This document shows, in pieces, positions 40,110 to 47,826 of a DNA stretch of 64,000 nt. The DNA is from Maridesulfovibrio salexigens DSM 2638. Lineage in GTDB: Bacteria; Desulfobacterota; Desulfovibrionia; Desulfovibrionales; Desulfovibrionaceae. The notes below the pieces were generated by a model. That model was not told where the DNA came from, ran no database searches, and saw only the letters and a program-made list of their open reading frames with translations. Where the stretch lies: contig NC_012881.1 of the NCBI RefSeq assembly GCF_000023445.1, positions 1,865,501-1,929,500 on the forward strand. Reading direction: 5' to 3'. Every line of letters starts with the position of its first letter. Positions within the stretch are counted from its first letter, which is position 1. A program made the translations under genes and the position numbers.

Positions 40110-41237
40110 ATGTCCGCATTATTAAAAAATAGAGAGTTCGTTCTTGTCGCTGTCTTCGCTTTGCTTACAGCAATCCTTTATTTTATCCCCACTGAGTTTG
40201 AGCATCGAGTGGCGGAAAATGCTGAGCGCTGTCGTGCGGAAGTTGTTTCCGTCGACAATTCGGATATTGATCAGTTCGGAATGGTTAAAACAGGTCCGCA
40301 AATAGTGACCATGAAGGTTCTTGATGGTCGATTTAAGGGACAGGTCTTCACCGGAACCAACGAGCTCCTCGGTCAGATGGATAAGGATAAATTTTTTGTC
40401 CCCGGTGACGAAGCCCTCGCTGTTGTTACCTATGATGTTAAGGGAAAGCCGATGTATGCCGTGCCGCAGGATCATTACCGCATTGATCTTGAGCTGACCA
40501 TGCTGCTGCTTTTTTCCTTTTTGTTGCTTGTCTTCGGGGGCTGGACCGGGGCCAAGGCTTTATTCTCATTCATGTTCACTGCATTGGTGCTCTGGAAGCT
40601 GCTTGTCCCGGCTTTGCTCGAAGGTGTTGATCCAGTCTGGATTACTCTGGGAGTAGTCGCAGGACTATGTGCGGTTATCATTTTTATGGTTGCCGGACTG
40701 AACCGTAAGGGAGTTGTTGCCTTTCTGGGGTCATTTCTTGGCGTTTTCACCAGCTGTCTGCTGGCAATATATTTTACCGGGGAGTTGCATTTACACGGAG
40801 CGGTAATGCCGTTTGCAGAGACCTTGCTTTACTCCGGTTTTGGTCACCTTGATTTAACACGTATCTATATTGCAGCGGTTTTTCTGGCCTGTTCCGGGGC
40901 GGTCATGGACCTTGCAATGGATGTTGCTGCCAGTATGGATGAAGTTGTGCGTGCCAATCCGCAGATCAGTCATATGCAGGCTCTTGCTTCCGGAATCAGG
41001 GTCGGCAGGGCAGTTGTTGGAACCATGACCACTACTTTGTTACTGGCCTATTCCGGCGGATTTATAACATTGCTTATGGCTTTTATGGCTCAGGGAGTTC
41101 CGCTGATTAATACCTTCAACTTTGTGTATGTTTCCGCAGAAATCTTAAAGACTCTGGTCGGCAGTTTCGGGTTGGTAACGGTTGCTCCATTTACCGCTGT
41201 TGCCGGAGCGTTTGTTTTCATTAGGAAAAACAAATAG
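40110..41237 (+). CDS. YibE/F family membrane protein
   Basis: This 375-residue protein has an N-terminal helix, an extracytoplasmic domain of about 100 residues and then seven or so membrane helices. GGWTGAKALFSFMFTALVLW, CSGAVMDLAMDVAASMDEV and RVGRAVVGTMTTTLLLAYSG are typical of the YibE/F family (PF07907). Function is not well established; related proteins occur with transport or phosphate genes. It follows alkaline phosphatase and precedes a lipoprotein gene on the same strand. Confidence 0.85.
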   Translation: MSALLKNREFVLVAVFALLTAILYFIPTEFEHRVAENAERCRAEVVSVDNSDIDQFGMVKTGPQIVTMKVLDGRFKGQVFTGTNELLGQMDKDKFFVPGDEALAVVTYDVKGKPMYAVPQDHYRIDLELTMLLLFSFLLLVFGGWTGAKALFSFMFTALVLWKLLVPALLEGVDPVWITLGVVAGLCAVIIFMVAGLNRKGVVAFLGSFLGVFTSCLLAIYFTGELHLHGAVMPFAETLLYSGFGHLDLTRIYIAAVFLACSGAVMDLAMDVAASMDEVVRANPQISHMQALASGIRVGRAVVGTMTTTLLLAYSGGFITLLMAFMAQGVPLINTFNFVYVSAEILKTLVGSFGLVTVAPFTAVAGAFVFIRKNK

Positions 41238-41317
41238 TTCAATATGACATACTTGTCGGCAGTGACTTCCTTGTGTTAATTTCCCTGAAACCGGATCTTT
41301 TGCTGGAGGGAAACAAT

Positions 41318-41995
41318 TTGAAGTTGCGGTTGATTTATTGTTTTTTGGTGCTTGTCTGCGTCAGTGGGTGTGTTGCTTCGAAAAAGCCTATAGCCAAGGC
41401 TCCTGCGGAGATGGTTTCACTACCTGATGTACGGGAACGTATTATCGCTTATCACGAAAGTGGTAAGTATAAGGAAGATGTTTCGCACAAGGCGGAGTCT
41501 GTTGCTGATGTTGCGGTTAAGGCTATTCAGGAGCAAGTTAAGTATCCTGCTGTAGTGATGGTTGTGGAGGATGTTTTGTTGTCCACTTATAAGGCGCGCA
41601 GGAAGCAGGGCTTCTCAGATAATTTTGCTGCCATTACTGATTTAGAGTCCCATGTTATTCTAAGCTCTCTCCCGGCGGTTAAACCTTCGGTTGTTCTGTT
41701 TGAATTCTTATTGCAAAGGAATATTCCGGTCTTTCTGGTTTCTTACAGGGCAGAAGGATTCCGGGTTCCTTTAATGGAGAATTTGTCCAAGGCCGGATTC
41801 TCCGGCTGGCAGAAATTGTTCATGCTGCCGTCTAATTATCCGAAAGGCTTAAATTATTGTGAGGAAGTTCGTAAGGGACTACAGGGGGCAGGTTATAATA
41901 TCATCGCGACCATAGGAGCGTTGCCTGAAGATGTTTCAGGTGAGTTTGCCGGAAAGGTGGTTCTATATCCTAACTATATTTATTCAGAGCGTTAA
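41318..41995 (+). CDS. HAD-fold lipoprotein, acid-phosphatase-like but lacking catalytic residues
   Basis: This 225-residue lipoprotein (lipobox V-S-G-C at residues 15-18) resembles the class B/e(P4) HAD acid phosphatases. Matching blocks are AVVMVVEDVLLSTYKA for motif I, VFLVSYRAE for motif II and IGALPEDVSGEFAGKVVLYPNYIY for the last motif. The catalytic Asp of motif I (normally D-x-D-E-T) is Val here, and the Asp pair of the last motif (normally G-D-x-x-x-D-F) is gone. It is probably non-enzymatic. The start is a TTG at 41318, supported by GGAGGG 7 bases upstream; an earlier in-frame start has no ribosome site. Confidence 0.7.
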   Translation: MKLRLIYCFLVLVCVSGCVASKKPIAKAPAEMVSLPDVRERIIAYHESGKYKEDVSHKAESVADVAVKAIQEQVKYPAVVMVVEDVLLSTYKARRKQGFSDNFAAITDLESHVILSSLPAVKPSVVLFEFLLQRNIPVFLVSYRAEGFRVPLMENLSKAGFSGWQKLFMLPSNYPKGLNYCEEVRKGLQGAGYNIIATIGALPEDVSGEFAGKVVLYPNYIYSER

Positions 41996-42036
41996 AATAA
42001 AACCGGGCTGACCTTAAGGTCAGCCCGGTTTTATTT
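41996..42036. terminator. bidirectional intrinsic terminator
   Basis: AAAACCGGGCTGACC/GGTCAGCCCGGTTTT is a 15-bp stem with T/A runs on both sides. It lies between the convergent HAD lipoprotein and flavoprotein genes. Confidence 0.88.
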
Positions 42037-42078
42037 TTTAGGGATTTCCAAAAAAGCACGTAGCGCATCAAATTAAAT

Positions 42079-42990
42079 TTAAGCTTTACGGACGTACTTT
42101 GCGGCGCTTAAACCTGCCACACATCCTTCTCCAACAGCTTTTGCCATCTGGAGCGGCGGACCGCAGATGTCTCCGGCTGCGAAAATGCCGGGAACATTGG
42201 TGCGCATCTGCTTATCCGTTTCAATGAACTTCATGGATTCATCAAGCTGGATACCAAGCTCAGCGGCGAGGGACATAACTCCCTTAGCCCCCAGTTCAAT
42301 GAATACGCCCGTTACATCAAGTTTGCTGCCGTCCTTGAGCACCAGACCGTCAACACCGCTTTCTCCGGTAATTTCTTCAACTTCAGCGCCTTCGTGAATG
42401 ATGATGTTTGCGGCTTTGAGTTTATCCATAAGTTCCGGAGCGAAGTTAAATTCCTTTGAAACAAGATGTACCTTAGAAGCAAGGTGTGAGAGGTGGAGTG
42501 CTCCGCCCGCAGCGGCACTTTCTCCGCCGACAATAGCAACTTCTTCTCCGCGAAAAAAGTTGCCGTCGCATTCAACGCAATAACTCACACCCTTTCCGAA
42601 AAGATCTTTTTCGCCGGGAACTCCGAGTTTGTTTCTGGTGGTTCCGGTGCAGATGATGATCGCTTTGGTTTTGAACTCTTTGGTCTCAGTGGTCACGGTA
42701 AAACCGCCGCCGCTGAGGTCCATCAGGTCCGGGGTTTTGATTTTCAATACGTCTTCGTTGAAGAAAACAGCACCGAAGCTTTCGGCCTGCTGTTGTCCTG
42801 TTCTAAGAATCTGCTCGCCGGAAATTTCCAGTGTGCAGCAGAAGTTTTCAATGTGTGCCCACCAGAGGCTGCTCTTGTCGTTTTTACCAAGGATAAGTAC
42901 TTTGAGTCCCTTTCTTGCTGAATGAATGGCAGCCTGCAGTCCCGCAGGGCCTGCTCCCAGAATGATAATGTCGTAATTGGTTTCGGTCAT
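42079..42990 (-). CDS. thioredoxin reductase-like FAD oxidoreductase
   Basis: This 303-residue protein has the thioredoxin reductase layout: FAD site (ILGAGPAGLQA), redox CVEC motif followed by DGNFF (residues about 138-141), a second nucleotide site (VAIVGGESAAAGGA) and the C-terminal GIFAAGDICG. NADPH-linked enzymes have an H-R-R-x-x-x-R segment after the second site; here it reads LVSKEFNFAP, so NADPH is unlikely as the donor. NADH or ferredoxin are alternatives. It is a single gene. Confidence 0.85.
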   Translation of the reverse strand: MTETNYDIIILGAGPAGLQAAIHSARKGLKVLILGKNDKSSLWWAHIENFCCTLEISGEQILRTGQQQAESFGAVFFNEDVLKIKTPDLMDLSGGGFTVTTETKEFKTKAIIICTGTTRNKLGVPGEKDLFGKGVSYCVECDGNFFRGEEVAIVGGESAAAGGALHLSHLASKVHLVSKEFNFAPELMDKLKAANIIIHEGAEVEEITGESGVDGLVLKDGSKLDVTGVFIELGAKGVMSLAAELGIQLDESMKFIETDKQMRTNVPGIFAAGDICGPPLQMAKAVGEGCVAGLSAAKYVRKA

Positions 42991-43100
42991 ATTCTAGCTG
43001 TCCGTGGTAAGTTGTTGTGTTTTATAAAGTCTAACTGAAAAGGTAAGTTTGAATTTAAGAATGACAAGAGATCTTGAATTTCATTATTCCATAAAATCGA

Positions 43101-43862
43101 TCAAGAGTTAAGCTGTTCTATTATCGGATTACGAAGTGCATGTATTTGATCTGTGTCAGGGAGCTGGCTCATGAGTGTCTCAACATATCCGCGCTTGATC
43201 ATTTCCTTGCGAGACCATTCAAAATTAAGATCATAGGCCCAGCTGAGCAGAAGCAGGCGGAAATCATTCAAGCACTGCATAGCCTGATATGCTCCTTGAC
43301 GGCCTTCTTTTACGGCTTGGAGCACAGCAGGTGTTATTTCGTCCGGTTTTTCTTTCAGTCCCATGAGCGGAACTTCATTTTTTGACTCCTGATTGGTCAG
43401 GTGTGGAATCAATACTTTGATGATATCAATTTTATCTGAGTCACGGACTATTTCCGTGCAAATTCTGAGTTCATCGGAGATGTAAGAGGGCAGTGTACTA
43501 CGGTTATGAAGGGCAATGGCGCCGAGAATTGTGTTGCGCTGTTTATTGGGCAGTCCGTTCAACAGCTTGTATTTTAAAACAGTTCTGGCACCCAGAGTTC
43601 CGTGGTTGCAGGACTCTGAATCTTTGAATGTTCTGTATTTGCTATATTGCGGAAATCTTCCAGTGTCGTGGTAGAGAGCCGCTATCTGGGCCGTTTCAGT
43701 CAGTTCCGCCGGAAGTGAAAGGGATTTACAGATATTTAGGCTGTTTTCGAAAACATCAAATGAATGGTCTATTTTCAGCTGAATGTCAGGCCGTTCCTTT
43801 TCGTTTGCATTCAGAAGGAACGGACTGACGAATTGGCTGAAAACTGTTTTTAAATGAGTCAT
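43101..43862 (-). CDS. HD-domain phosphohydrolase
   Basis: This 253-residue protein has an HD domain: H of IDHSFDVF, then AALYHDTGRF with the H-D pair, then LHNRSTLP and DSDKIDIIKVL with the last Asp. All four metal ligands are present, so hydrolase activity on a nucleotide or phosphate ester is likely. The chosen ATG is at 43862, 4 bases after the stop of the upstream gene; a TTG start 14 codons earlier would overlap that gene. The substrate is unknown. Confidence 0.82.
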   Translation of the reverse strand: MTHLKTVFSQFVSPFLLNANEKERPDIQLKIDHSFDVFENSLNICKSLSLPAELTETAQIAALYHDTGRFPQYSKYRTFKDSESCNHGTLGARTVLKYKLLNGLPNKQRNTILGAIALHNRSTLPSYISDELRICTEIVRDSDKIDIIKVLIPHLTNQESKNEVPLMGLKEKPDEITPAVLQAVKEGRQGAYQAMQCLNDFRLLLLSWAYDLNFEWSRKEMIKRGYVETLMSQLPDTDQIHALRNPIIEQLNS

Positions 43863-43866
43863 TTGC

Positions 43867-44193
43867 TTACAGCATGATTCTTTTTTTCTTGAATTTATAG
43901 TCAATCTCAGAGATTTTTCCTGACTTCAGGTCTTCTTCAAGCTGAGCCAAGGCTTTTTCACGCATTTCAGCAGCTTCACGGTCGAGGTCCGGGTCTCTGA
44001 ACTTACCGTTGGGACCGAAAAGAACACGCAGGAAAATTATAATCACACCGAGTATTGCGGCGACAAAGAGCATTTTAGTAATGGAAGCCCAGAAGTCCCC
44101 GTAGCCCGGGCCGAATGGCCAGTGGTCCCAGTGGGGATTGGCTTCGTATTTTCCTGATATAAATGAAAATATGGATGATATGGTTTCGATCAT
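43867..44193 (-). CDS. small membrane protein with SHOCT-like C-terminus
   Basis: This 108-residue protein has an aromatic N-terminus (HWDHWPFGPGYGDFW), one membrane helix (MLFVAAILGVIIIFLRVLF) and a charged C-terminal segment (AQLEEDLKSGKISEIDYKFKKKRI). That last part resembles the SHOCT motif, a short helical oligomerisation motif. It is followed at once by the HD-domain gene, and the two are likely co-transcribed. Function unknown. Confidence 0.75.
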   Translation of the reverse strand: MIETISSIFSFISGKYEANPHWDHWPFGPGYGDFWASITKMLFVAAILGVIIIFLRVLFGPNGKFRDPDLDREAAEMREKALAQLEEDLKSGKISEIDYKFKKKRIML

Positions 44194-44351
44194 GAATACT
44201 TCCTGTTATTTTTTTTGTGAATAATTACCCCTCATTTCAACTCTGCGCAACATAAACCGTAACTGATAATTTTGTGTATATAATTGCATATATAATTCCA
44301 GTGTGTTTAAATTGAATGCTATTGAAGTCTAGAATGGGATGAGGAGACGAT

Positions 44352-44762
44352 ATGAGGATTTTAATTGTCGAAGATGAGCTTGCGAGCAGGAAGTATCTTA
44401 CGCATGTTATGACGAGCTACGGCCAATGTGACGCTGTTGAAGATGGTGCCGAAGCGGTTCAGGCTTTTACTGATGCTTTGGAGTCCGGTAATCGTTATGA
44501 CCTGATCTGTCTGGATATCATGATGCCGGAAATGGATGGGCAGGATGCCCTGAAAGAGATCCGTGAGATAGAAAAAGAACATGGAATTCCGCATAATCTT
44601 GAAACCAAGGTTATGATGACCAGCGCCCTTAGTGACCCTTCCAATGTGATTGAAGCATACTATAAAGGTGGAGCTTCTATTTATCTTACGAAGCCTCTTG
44701 ATGTGGAAAAGATACGTGAGGCAATGGTTGAGCTCGGATTTCTGAAAAAAAGTATGGAATGA
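44352..44762 (+). CDS. CheY-like response regulator
   Basis: This 136-residue single-domain receiver has the acidic pair (VEDE), phospho-Asp in LICLDIMMPEMDG, Thr/Ser in MMTSAL and Lys in YLTKPLD. It lacks an output domain, so it must signal by binding another protein. GAGGAGACGAT lies before the ATG. A terminator 45 bases later makes it a one-gene unit. No chemotaxis genes are near. Confidence 0.92.
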   Translation: MRILIVEDELASRKYLTHVMTSYGQCDAVEDGAEAVQAFTDALESGNRYDLICLDIMMPEMDGQDALKEIREIEKEHGIPHNLETKVMMTSALSDPSNVIEAYYKGGASIYLTKPLDVEKIREAMVELGFLKKSME

Positions 44763-44805
44763 TTCCGATATTGCTGGACAGGTGGCGTTAGCGTAATTAT
44801 CTAAA

Positions 44806-44835
44806 GGACTGCGGCTTCGGTCGCGGTCTTTTTTT
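44806..44835 (+). terminator. intrinsic terminator after the CheY-like gene
   Basis: GACTGCG/CGCGGTC stem with a GCTTCGGT loop, followed by seven T residues. Confidence 0.8.
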
Positions 44836-44860
44836 ATAACCTAAGTAAATGAGGTATTAG

Positions 44861-45799
44861 ATGAAACTACTCGGGTATTTGGTTCTTCCTCTTACCGTTG
44901 TCTGTCTGCTGGCTTTTATGGCCGGTGATGCTGACGCGAAAAGAATGGGCGGGGGAAAATCCTTCGGCAGCAAGCCATCTTTTTCAAAAACTTACGATAA
45001 ACCGACATCAACAGCTACTTCTCAGAAGCAGGCAAGCGGTACTAACAAACAGCAGGGCGGTATTGCGCGTCCCGGTATGGGACTCCTCGGCGGTCTGCTG
45101 GCCGGTACTTTTCTCGGCTCCATGCTTGGCGGATTCGGTGGAATGGGAGGCGGTTTCTTCAACCTCCTGATCATCGGTCTGCTTGTTTATCTCGGATTTA
45201 AATTTTTCAAGTCTCGCAGTCGTGGGACTGATGATATGTATAGGCAGGGTAATTATCAGCGTGGTCCGGATTACTCCCAGCCCAACCAGAACAATACTAA
45301 TGCTGATCCGTATGCCCGTAGGGAGCAGACAGCGCAGAATGCGTGGGATCATCTTTCTTCTAAGCCTTCTTCTCAGCCGGCTGCTGGGTCTGCTGCACAG
45401 CAGAGCGGTCCTACTGTAAATATTCCTGCCGGGTTTGACGAAGAGGAATTCCTTGATGGTGCAAAAGCTGTATACACCCGTCTTCAGAAATCATGGGATA
45501 GCCGTGATATGGCGGACATTGAGCAGTTTGCTACCGCAGGTGTGGTAAATGAAATCAAGCAGCAGGCCAAAGAAGATCCCGGTCCGTCTCAGACTGATGT
45601 TCTCATGGTCAACGCAAGGCTGTTGGAAGTTAAGGAAGAGGGTGGCGTTAATCATGTCACAGTCTATTATGATGTTCTTCTGCGCGAAGATTCGTCTCAG
45701 TCTCAACCTTCGCAGGTGCGTGAGGTTTGGCATTTTGTTAAGCCTGTAGGCTCCGATGGGATGTGGAAACTGGATGGTATTCAGCAGCTGGAAGAATAA
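44861..45799 (+). CDS. Tim44-like domain membrane protein
   Basis: This 312-residue protein has a signal peptide ending DADA and a Gly/Ser-rich linker (KRMGGGKSFGSKPSFSK). A glycine-rich hydrophobic hairpin follows (LLGGLLAGTFLGSMLGGFGGMGGG, then a second helix LLIIGLLVYLGFKFF). The C-terminal part is a Tim44/MRPL45-like domain (FDEEEFLDGAKAVYTRLQKSWDSRD to VREVWHFVKP). Bacterial relatives are common, and their function is not known; the domain has the NTF2-like fold. It ends with a strong terminator. Confidence 0.88.
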   Translation: MKLLGYLVLPLTVVCLLAFMAGDADAKRMGGGKSFGSKPSFSKTYDKPTSTATSQKQASGTNKQQGGIARPGMGLLGGLLAGTFLGSMLGGFGGMGGGFFNLLIIGLLVYLGFKFFKSRSRGTDDMYRQGNYQRGPDYSQPNQNNTNADPYARREQTAQNAWDHLSSKPSSQPAAGSAAQQSGPTVNIPAGFDEEEFLDGAKAVYTRLQKSWDSRDMADIEQFATAGVVNEIKQQAKEDPGPSQTDVLMVNARLLEVKEEGGVNHVTVYYDVLLREDSSQSQPSQVREVWHFVKPVGSDGMWKLDGIQQLEE

Positions 45800-45865
45800 T
45801 TAACTGAAATAATCAGTCGTTTTGGTAATTAGTTTTTGCCTACGGTTGATCTAGTTGATAATAGT

Positions 45866-45898
45866 AAGGGTATCGCTGAAAAAGCGGTACCCTTTTTT
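45866..45898 (+). terminator. intrinsic terminator after the Tim44-like gene
   Basis: GGGTATCGCT/AGCGGTACCC stem with a GAAAA loop, followed by six T residues. Confidence 0.85.
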
Positions 45899-45956
45899 AT
45901 TTAATAATTTTGTAGGAATTGTTTGTAGTGGAACTAAGTATGCGGGTAGGGGCTGT

Positions 45957-46259
45957 ATGGGATTAAAAATTGTTGAGAGAATAGATAAAGATTTACAGGT
46001 TCTTATCCCGGGGTTTATGGATATAACCCATAAAGAGATCAAGGATTTGGAGCAGGCATTGGTGCTAGGGGATATGTCTGTTGCAGCACGTATAGGCCAT
46101 AATATCAAAGGCTCGGCTTTGAATTATGGTTTTGTGCATCTTGGCGATATAGGTAGAAGAATTGAAAGCAGCGCAGCACAAAACAGGCATAAAAAAGTTC
46201 AGGCTGAGTTGGAAATGCTTAAGGATTATGTTGATCGTGTTGAAGTTACATTTGTGTAG
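45957..46259 (+). CDS. Hpt-domain phosphotransfer protein
   Basis: This 100-residue protein is a lone histidine phosphotransfer domain. The phospho-His sits in ARIGHNIKGSALNYGF (H-x-x-K-G), with the usual helices on both sides (LEQALVLGD, IGRRIESSA). It can act in a phosphorelay with one of the hybrid kinases here or elsewhere, for instance the one at 20839-22794, whose own Hpt-like domain lacks the His. The ATG at 45957 is chosen from sequence fit, with AGGGG 4 bases upstream. Confidence 0.85.
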   Translation: MGLKIVERIDKDLQVLIPGFMDITHKEIKDLEQALVLGDMSVAARIGHNIKGSALNYGFVHLGDIGRRIESSAAQNRHKKVQAELEMLKDYVDRVEVTFV

Positions 46260-46268
46260 CTGTGGCGG

Positions 46269-47411
46269 TTACCAAAGAAATCTATCCAGTTCCAGCTTGA
46301 ATGTTTTCGGGTGAATGCATTCAATAATTTCGAGATTCTCACCATTAGCATTATTGGTCATTTTAGATAAGTCTATAAATTCTGGATGAATAGCCCTGAA
46401 TCGACTACTGAATACAACCTTGACTTGAGGCAGAAGCGGAGCTTTCGGGGTGTTGGTTACTACCACACCGTAACGTCCGTCGGATAGTTTTACAAAGCAG
46501 CCTACAGGATAAATTCCCACACATTTTATGAAGCTTTCCAGATATCTGGGATGAAATGCCGTATTTGCCATGGAATAGAGGTGCTTAATTGCCGAATTCG
46601 GCGTCATGGCTTCCCGGTATGGGCGGTCTGATGTTAGTGCATCATATGAGTCGCAAATGGAGATGATGCGTGCATACTGGGGAATGTCGTTGCCGGACAA
46701 CCCTTGAGGGTATCCTGATCCATCATATTTCTCGTGATGTGCTTTTATGGAGTTGATTATGGTTTGTGGCGAGTTTTGTTCGGAAAGGTATTCACATCCT
46801 TTTAACGGGTGAAATTTAATTTTCTGGAATTCATCCTTGGATAACTTACCTTTTTTAGTCATCAGTTCTTTCGGCAGCCAAAGCTGGCCGATATTCATCA
46901 GCATCGCAGTGATTGAAAGTTCTTCGACCGCTTCGCGTGAAAGTCCGATATAACGTCCAAGTATTGCACTGAGGATCGCAGTGTTCAGGCTGTGGGTGTA
47001 GAGGTATTTGTCCGCTCGTGCCAATACGGTAAGGCTGGCGGCGGCGCTATTGTTTCTGTCAATAGAATCAATCAGCGGACTTACGCCTTTTTTGTATTCT
47101 GAAATTTCGAGTGTGCCTTCCTGTTCCACTGTTTCGAAAATTCTCTGAATGTACCCCAGAGCGTTGTTGTATGCCTCGCGGGCAAATAGGATTTCTTCGG
47201 AGTATGTTGTCTGGGGAAATGAATTGATAACTGAACTTTTTTCAGAGTCAATCAAGACTTCATTAATGTTTAGCTGCAGGATGGCGGAGATGTCTGCTTT
47301 TGAGGAAACTGCATGGTTGGAAAGTTCCGCAGGCAGGCTGGAGTAGCCATTGGCAGAACAAACGACAAACATGCCTTCTTGAAGGTTTGTGGTCTTGATT
47401 TTTTCTAACAT
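46269..47411 (-). CDS. HD-GYP-like protein with DUF3391 N-terminus and altered HD pair
   Basis: This 380-residue protein has an N-terminal DUF3391-type region (LEKIKTTNLQEGMFVVCSANG) and an HD-GYP domain (about residues 130-290). HD-GYP enzymes hydrolyse cyclic di-GMP. The residues HHEKYDGSGYPQGL, the HP pair (KFHPLKG) and ICDSYDALTSDRPY are kept. The H-D pair that binds metal, normally L-L-H-D-I-G-K, is MLMNIGQ. Loss of H, D and K suggests reduced or no hydrolysis; a receptor or regulatory role is possible. A 100-residue C-terminal part looks beta-rich. It is transcribed away from the MerR-like regulator. Confidence 0.88.
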   Translation of the reverse strand: MLEKIKTTNLQEGMFVVCSANGYSSLPAELSNHAVSSKADISAILQLNINEVLIDSEKSSVINSFPQTTYSEEILFAREAYNNALGYIQRIFETVEQEGTLEISEYKKGVSPLIDSIDRNNSAAASLTVLARADKYLYTHSLNTAILSAILGRYIGLSREAVEELSITAMLMNIGQLWLPKELMTKKGKLSKDEFQKIKFHPLKGCEYLSEQNSPQTIINSIKAHHEKYDGSGYPQGLSGNDIPQYARIISICDSYDALTSDRPYREAMTPNSAIKHLYSMANTAFHPRYLESFIKCVGIYPVGCFVKLSDGRYGVVVTNTPKAPLLPQVKVVFSSRFRAIHPEFIDLSKMTNNANGENLEIIECIHPKTFKLELDRFLW

Positions 47412-47499
47412 CTTGTGGTGCTTAATATTTCGGGCTGTAAAAACTCCCGTTTCTCCTTAACTTTAAATACACCTGAAGTGTTAGGCAGGGCAAGAGAAA

Positions 47500-47554
47500 A
47501 GTGCGCATGCCACGCTACGTGGCTGTGGGATGTTACTCCGTCACATTACGCACT
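47500..47554. repeat. nested inverted-repeat element
   Basis: An outer stem AGTGCG/CGCACT (47500-47505 and 47549-47554) encloses two adjacent hairpins: GCCACG-CTA-CGTGGC (47509-47523) and TGTGGGA/TCCGTCACA (47524-47545). The plus strand continues with ATAATCTTTTTT and the minus strand with TTTTCTCTT. It could be a structured RNA, a terminator-like leader for the HD-GYP gene or a remnant of a small mobile element. Confidence 0.45.
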
Positions 47555-47701
47555 ATAATCTTTTTTCAGCAAGGCGACTCAATTCGCATATTTTGTTTAG
47601 ATTCTATTTCCACATACCCTCCGTCGAGATTCTTCCCATCTATACAATAATTTAATCACTAAATTCCGTTTGTCTATGTGAGGAGTTGTTTGAATGTTTA
47701 A

Positions 47702-47810
47702 TTGTTCAATTGATCAAAAGCGTTTGTTTTATGAACAAACAATTGTTCAATTTATAGTTGACTGGTTTAATTATAAGGTTTATTGTCTGTTTAACGCTAA
47801 TAATGAACAA
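47702..47810. promoter_or_regulatory. four TTGTTCA/TGAACAA boxes, likely operator of the MerR-like regulator
   Basis: TTGTTCAA occurs at 47702-47709 and 47743-47750 and its complement TGAACAA at 47732-47738 and 47804-47810. Two of them form a perfect inverted repeat (TGAACAA-ACAA-TTGTTCA, 47732-47749). The last copy is 16 bases before the ATG of the MerR-like gene. Such an arrangement suggests autoregulation. Confidence 0.5.
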
Positions 47811-47826
47811 CACATGAGCAAAGGGT

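Larger units (their letters stand above)
47412..47826. other. intergenic region with a structured inverted-repeat element and repeated TTGTTCA boxes
   Basis: This 415-base region between divergent genes has two parts. A structured element lies at 47500-47554 and an AT-rich block at 47702-47810 contains four TTGTTCA or TGAACAA copies. Both are listed separately. No gene was found; the short frame at 47694-47903 overlaps the next gene and has no support. Confidence 0.6.

Noticed and set aside
47442-47560. Cyclic di-GMP (GEMM) riboswitch upstream of the HD-GYP gene
   Set aside because: A GGGCAA segment is present on the plus strand, but the second conserved block (GGACGCAAAGCC) is missing and the orientation is wrong for the HD-GYP gene.
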